Source: Chloroflexia bacterium (GTDB lineage: Bacteria; Chloroflexota; Chloroflexia; QHBQ01; JADMIH01). Taken from it: a DNA stretch of 7,162 nucleotides. Position 1 is the stretch's first letter, and every line of letters starts with the position of its first letter. This document shows positions 4,317 to 7,162 of this stretch, piece by piece. Under the pieces are notes generated by a model. It did not search any database. It saw nothing but the letters and a program-made list of their open reading frames with translations, and was not told the DNA's origin. A program made the translations under genes and the position numbers. The DNA lies in assembly GCA_025927935.1 (NCBI GenBank), contig JAICKM010000357.1, positions 1 to 7,162 on the forward strand. Reading direction: 5' to 3'.

Positions 4317-6965
4317 ATGAAGCCTCAGCGCTTGTTCGCCGCCGTCTTCCTATCCGCGTTGGTGCTCCTCGGCGCGGCCGTCGCCCTGGGCGGGCGCCCG
4401 GCGACCGGGGTGCGCGCCGCCGCCATGGCGCCGCCCGCCGGCGCGCCGGCCCGCGCCATGCCGCCGCCCGCGGCCCCGTCCTTCGCCGCCTACAAAGTCC
4501 TCTTCGTCGTCTCCGACTTCCCGGCACCCACCACGATCCTGGACGCCCTGCGCGTCTATTCCGATATCCAGCAGGTCGACCTCTGGCAGATGAACGGCGG
4601 TACCCCGCCCGCCGCAGCCGACCTCGATCCCTATCAGATGGTGGTTGTCTGGATCAAGCAAACCCAATCCACGGCGAATCGCACCACGCTGGGTAACAGC
4701 CTCGCCCAGTATGTGAATGGCGGCGGCGTGGTGGTCGAAAGCTATCCATCGTTTTTCGATTCGCCCGGTTATGTCATTACGGGCACCTGGCAAACCGCCA
4801 ATTACTCGGTCTTCAATCCGAGTCCCGATCAAAGCGATCCGAGTATCGTCCATAACCTGGGGACCTACAGCACCACCCATCCGCTCATGCAAGGCGTCAG
4901 CAATGTCCAGGACACGGGGGCCAGCGGCGGGCACGGCATCGTCACCGTGCGATCCAACAGCGTGCAGGTCGCCGCCTGGGACGACGGGGTGCCGCTGGTG
5001 GCCTACAACAGCGCCTTTAATGGGCACGTGGTCGGCATCAACTGCTATCTCGGCGATAACCAGCAAGCCTGGGGCGCCGATTTCCCCGCGATTCTGCACA
5101 ACGCCGTGCTCTGGAAGGGCACGCCGCTCGCGCCGACGCCGACCGCCACGAGCACGGCAACCAACACGCCCGTCCCGCCGACCGATACGCCGACTCCCAC
5201 GGACACCAGTACGGTGACACCGACCCCTACCGCCACTAACACGGCGACAGCGACGAACACCAGCACGGCAACGCCGACCCACACAGCTACCGCCACAGCG
5301 ACACCGAGCAGCACGGCAACGCAAACGCCCACCGTGACGCCCACGCCAACGGATACCGCCACCAACACGGCGACGAGCACGGCAGGACCATCGAACACGC
5401 CGGGTCCGACATCCACCAGCACCACTGTGCCCACCAGCACCAATACGCCGCCGCCCTCGGCCACGGCCCCGCCGCTGCCTTCGGCCACCAGCACGCCGCT
5501 GCCGCCCTCGGCCACGCGCACGCTGCCGCCGACCGCCACGCCGACTGCGTCGCCCTGCACGATGCCGTTCACCGACGTGTTCCCGACTGATTATTACTAC
5601 GTCCCGGTGCAATATCTCTACTGCCGTGGCGTCATTTCCGGTTATGCCGATAACACGTTCCGCCCCAGCGCCTCGACGACCCGCGGGCAACTCTCCAAGA
5701 TTGTGGTGCTGGCCCAGGGCTGGACGCTGGTCACGCCCGCCACGCCGCACTTCAGCGACGTGGACCCGGCGAACCCCTTCTACCAGTACATCGAAACCGC
5801 CTACAGTCACGGCATTATCTCCGGCTATGCCGACGGCACCTTCCGCTGGGGCAATAACGTGACCCGCGGCCAGTTGTGCAAGATTGTCGTCGGCGCGCAG
5901 GGCTGGACGCTGTACACGCCCGTTGTGCCCGACTTCGCCGATGTGCCGGTGGCCCATCCCTTCTACAGCTACATCGAGACGGCGGCCCACACCAACCCGG
6001 CCGTGATTTCCGGCTACGCCGACCACACCTTCCGCCCGAACGCCGACAGCACTCGCGGCCAGATCGCCAAGATCGTCTACAATGCGCTACATGCGGTGCA
6101 GGTGCTGCCGTCCCCGACGCCGGTGCCGCCCAGCGCGACCCCCGTGCCGCCGACCCTGACGCCGACCGTCACCGAAACGCCGACCGTGACGCAGACGCCC
6201 ACGATCACGCTGACGCCCACGATCACGCCGACGGCGACCAATACGCCGACCGTGACCAACACGCCGACCGTAACCAACACGCCGACGAATACGCCCACCC
6301 GCACGCCGACGAATACCCCGACGAACACGCCCACCCGCACGCCGACGAATACGCCGACGCCGACGATCACGCCCACATTCACCGCGACTTCGACGCCGAC
6401 GAATACCGCCACGCCGCAGCCGCCGCCCTATATCACCGGCTTCCAGCCCACCAGCGTCGAGCAGTATGATACGCAAACCCAGATCTCGATGACCGGCAAC
6501 TGGTTCGGGCTGGCGCAGGGCGCCGGGTTTGTCGTGGTCAACGGCAAGATCGCCACGGTTGACAGTTGGAGCAATACGCTGGTGATCTTCCGCATTACCG
6601 CCGACACCCCGGCCAACGCGACGACCCGCGTGCGCCTGGTGCGCGACGACGGCCTGTTCGTGGACAGTACGGCCTTCACGGTCGGGCCGCGCCAGCACCC
6701 GTACATCTTCTCATACTCACCGTCCTGGGTGCGCCAGGGTGACAACCAGACCGTCGTGACCGTCAACGGGCTGCGCTTCGGCACGACCCCAGGCACCATC
6801 ACTCTGCTCGGCACGTACACAGCCACCGTCGTGACCTGGACCGACATCCAGATCCAGTTCCGCATCGACCCGACCACCCCGCCCGCCGATCCCATCAGCG
6901 TGCGGGTCACTTCGCCGCAGAATGGCACCTACAAAGAGTTTGGGCTGTTTGCCGTGCGCCCCTAG
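4317..6965 (+). CDS. Secreted multidomain SLH surface protein with two Thr/Pro-rich linkers and C-terminal IPT/TIG-like domains
   Basis: An 882-residue protein expected outside the cell and attached to the envelope by SLH repeats. Order of parts: Sec signal peptide (basic MKPQR, hydrophobic 6-25, cleavage plausible near 33-36); short Ala/Pro segment; alpha/beta domain at about 58-267; Thr/Pro linker 271-413; three SLH repeats at about 414-469, 478-530 and 539-591; second Thr/Pro linker 599-703; two beta-sandwich IPT/TIG-like domains at about 704-789 and 795-881. The alpha/beta domain ([41 protein letters not shown]) resembles the class I glutamine-amidotransferase-like/ThuA-like Rossmann fold, but no GxCxG nucleophile elbow is visible, so a catalytic role is doubtful. 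Each SLH repeat has the FxDV...FYxYIETA...ISGYADxTFR...TRGQ pattern. The IPT-like units share a GxxFG turn (727-731, 818-822) and a W(S/T)(N/D) segment (751-753, 841-843). Cys414 and Cys436 in the first SLH repeat could form a disulfide. No sortase motif, no C-terminal membrane helix. Function is unknown: structural surface protein, adhesin or ligand-binding protein are all possible. Confidence 0.9.
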   Translation: MKPQRLFAAVFLSALVLLGAAVALGGRPATGVRAAAMAPPAGAPARAMPPPAAPSFAAYKVLFVVSDFPAPTTILDALRVYSDIQQVDLWQMNGGTPPAAADLDPYQMVVVWIKQTQSTANRTTLGNSLAQYVNGGGVVVESYPSFFDSPGYVITGTWQTANYSVFNPSPDQSDPSIVHNLGTYSTTHPLMQGVSNVQDTGASGGHGIVTVRSNSVQVAAWDDGVPLVAYNSAFNGHVVGINCYLGDNQQAWGADFPAILHNAVLWKGTPLAPTPTATSTATNTPVPPTDTPTPTDTSTVTPTPTATNTATATNTSTATPTHTATATATPSSTATQTPTVTPTPTDTATNTATSTAGPSNTPGPTSTSTTVPTSTNTPPPSATAPPLPSATSTPLPPSATRTLPPTATPTASPCTMPFTDVFPTDYYYVPVQYLYCRGVISGYADNTFRPSASTTRGQLSKIVVLAQGWTLVTPATPHFSDVDPANPFYQYIETAYSHGIISGYADGTFRWGNNVTRGQLCKIVVGAQGWTLYTPVVPDFADVPVAHPFYSYIETAAHTNPAVISGYADHTFRPNADSTRGQIAKIVYNALHAVQVLPSPTPVPPSATPVPPTLTPTVTETPTVTQTPTITLTPTITPTATNTPTVTNTPTVTNTPTNTPTRTPTNTPTNTPTRTPTNTPTPTITPTFTATSTPTNTATPQPPPYITGFQPTSVEQYDTQTQISMTGNWFGLAQGAGFVVVNGKIATVDSWSNTLVIFRITADTPANATTRVRLVRDDGLFVDSTAFTVGPRQHPYIFSYSPSWVRQGDNQTVVTVNGLRFGTTPGTITLLGTYTATVVTWTDIQIQFRIDPTTPPADPISVRVTSPQNGTYKEFGLFAVRP
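5127..5555 (+). repeat. First Thr/Pro-rich linker coding repeat
   Basis: Codes residues 271-413, dominated by TPT, TAT, TST and TNT units with Pro/Ser/Ala enrichment toward the end (for example [20 protein letters not shown]). At the DNA level it is a degenerate ACN-rich repeat with varied codons, suggesting an older, diverged repeat. It separates the N-terminal alpha/beta domain from the SLH block. Such Thr/Pro linkers are extended, and Thr-rich ones are often O-glycosylated; modification here is inference. Confidence 0.85.
5556..6089 (+). repeat. Three SLH repeats (cell-envelope anchoring block)
   Basis: Three units of about 53-56 residues. Shared landmarks are FTDV/FSDV/FADV at the start, an aromatic-rich helix, VISGYAD or IISGYAD, TFR, and [27 protein letters not shown] at the end. 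Three units is the usual number for a complete anchoring trimer-like fold. The TRAE motif known from Gram-positive S-layer proteins is replaced by TRGQ in all three. The block is internal, not terminal as in many S-layer proteins. Confidence 0.88.
6111..6425 (+). repeat. Second Thr/Pro-rich linker coding repeat
   Basis: Codes residues 599-703, a more regular T-P-T-x array ([20 protein letters not shown] and similar) than the first linker. DNA is an ACG-CCG-ACN type hexamer-like repeat. It joins the SLH block to the IPT/TIG-like pair and would hold them away from the anchor. Confidence 0.85.
6285..6356 (+). repeat. Two near-identical 36-bp tandem units within the second linker
   Basis: Units 6285-6320 and 6321-6356 both encode [12 protein letters not shown] and differ at two bases only (AAT/AAC and ACC/ACG codons). 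This points to a recent in-frame duplication by slippage or recombination, a likely place for length variation among strains. Confidence 0.8.
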
Positions 6966-6993
6966 CCCGTAGCGCACCGGAAAGAAAGATCGT

Positions 6994-7031
6994 CTGGCTC
7001 GCGCCGAGGCTCCTACCTCGGCGCGAGCCGG
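6994..7031 (+). terminator. Strong hairpin terminator after the SLH protein gene, possibly bidirectional
   Basis: GGCTCGCGCCGAGG (6996-7009) and CCTCGGCGCGAGCC (7016-7029) are exact reverse complements with a 6-nt loop CTCCTA. One G-U and one more C-G pair extend the stem to 16 bp (6994-7031). On the plus strand it is followed only by GTTATTG, a poor U-run. On the minus strand the exit side reads TCTTTCTTTCC a few bases out, so it could also stop transcription arriving from the right. It begins 29 bp after the stop codon. Confidence 0.75.
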
Positions 7032-7109
7032 TTATTGCCCACGCATACACCGCACTCGGAGACCACGGCTCCGCTGGTTGCTCCCGCCGAGCGTCCGGCG
7101 CGTCCTGGG

Positions 7110-7140
7110 TTGCCGGCAGCGTATACGCCGGAGTATATAC
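7110..7140 (+). promoter_or_regulatory. Probable promoter with nested palindromes for a gene beyond the right edge
   Basis: TTGCCG (7110-7115) lies 18 bp before TATATA (7134-7139). The same TTGCCG -35 is used in the proposed promoter of the GT4 gene. The spacer contains the exact palindrome GCGTATACGC (7119-7128), and the -10 lies in GTATATAC (7133-7140), also an exact palindrome. Predicted start is near 7146. The gene served is not in the window. Confidence 0.45.
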
Positions 7141-7162
7141 AAGAACTACGAAGTAGAGATCA

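Noticed and set aside
4350..6026. Long minus-strand open frame of 558 codons opposite the SLH protein gene
   Set aside because: It is antisense to a gene with clear domains, its product is Arg/Gly-rich and low in complexity, and it follows from the GC-rich codon pattern of the plus-strand gene.
6077..6412. Minus-strand Val/Gly-rich open frame (and a similar one at 5045-5572)
   Set aside because: These are reverse-strand readings of the Thr/Pro linker repeats and show only a VGVGV-type periodicity.
6111..6425. CRISPR-like or satellite repeat array
   Set aside because: The repeats are short, in frame, and encode a Thr/Pro linker inside a continuous gene; there are no unique spacers between conserved units.

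Overview
The window reads as a chromosomal stretch from a GC-rich bacterium, most probably a member of the Chloroflexota (Anaerolineae/Chloroflexia-like). This is inference. It rests on the large secreted protein at the right, which combines long Thr-Pro-Thr linkers, S-layer homology (SLH) repeats carrying TRGQ instead of the textbook TRAE, and C-terminal IPT/TIG-like domains. In my knowledge that combination is typical of Chloroflexota. No RNA gene, CRISPR array, insertion sequence or phage gene is visible. All genes lie on the plus strand.

Region by region: (a) 1-360 is the 3' end of a membrane protein with one visible transmembrane helix and an outside C-terminal domain, resembling the tail of a GT-C/GT39-type glycosyltransferase. 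A 9-bp hairpin follows it. (b) 416-1666 is a GT-B fold family 4 glycosyltransferase whose start codon sits six bases after a good -10 box, suggesting a leaderless mRNA. (c) 1693-3963 is a compact folate cluster, folE-folP-folK, with a 4-bp start/stop overlap between folE and folP and a 4-bp gap between folP and folK. FolE makes 7,8-dihydroneopterin triphosphate from GTP, FolK pyrophosphorylates 6-hydroxymethyl-dihydropterin, and FolP joins that product to p-aminobenzoate. The aldolase FolB, which would link FolE to FolK, is absent from the cluster. FolP has an extra N-terminal domain of about 120 residues. (d) 3964-4316 is a 353-bp non-coding region holding a TTGACA promoter and an apparent leader of about 210 nt with at least three predicted RNA helices. 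(e) 4317-6965 encodes the 882-residue surface protein: signal peptide, Rossmann-like/glutamine-amidotransferase-like domain without a visible nucleophile, Thr/Pro linker, three SLH repeats, second Thr/Pro linker, two IPT/TIG-like domains. (f) 6966-7162 holds a near-perfect long hairpin terminator and then a probable promoter with nested palindromes for a gene beyond the right edge.

The folate genes form one functional unit. The two glycosyltransferases belong to envelope or glycan assembly, and the SLH protein is an envelope component. A link between the glycosyltransferases and glycosylation of the Thr-rich linkers is possible but is only inferred from proximity. The most original material is the architecture of the SLH protein, the structured leader in front of it, and the long-form FolP.
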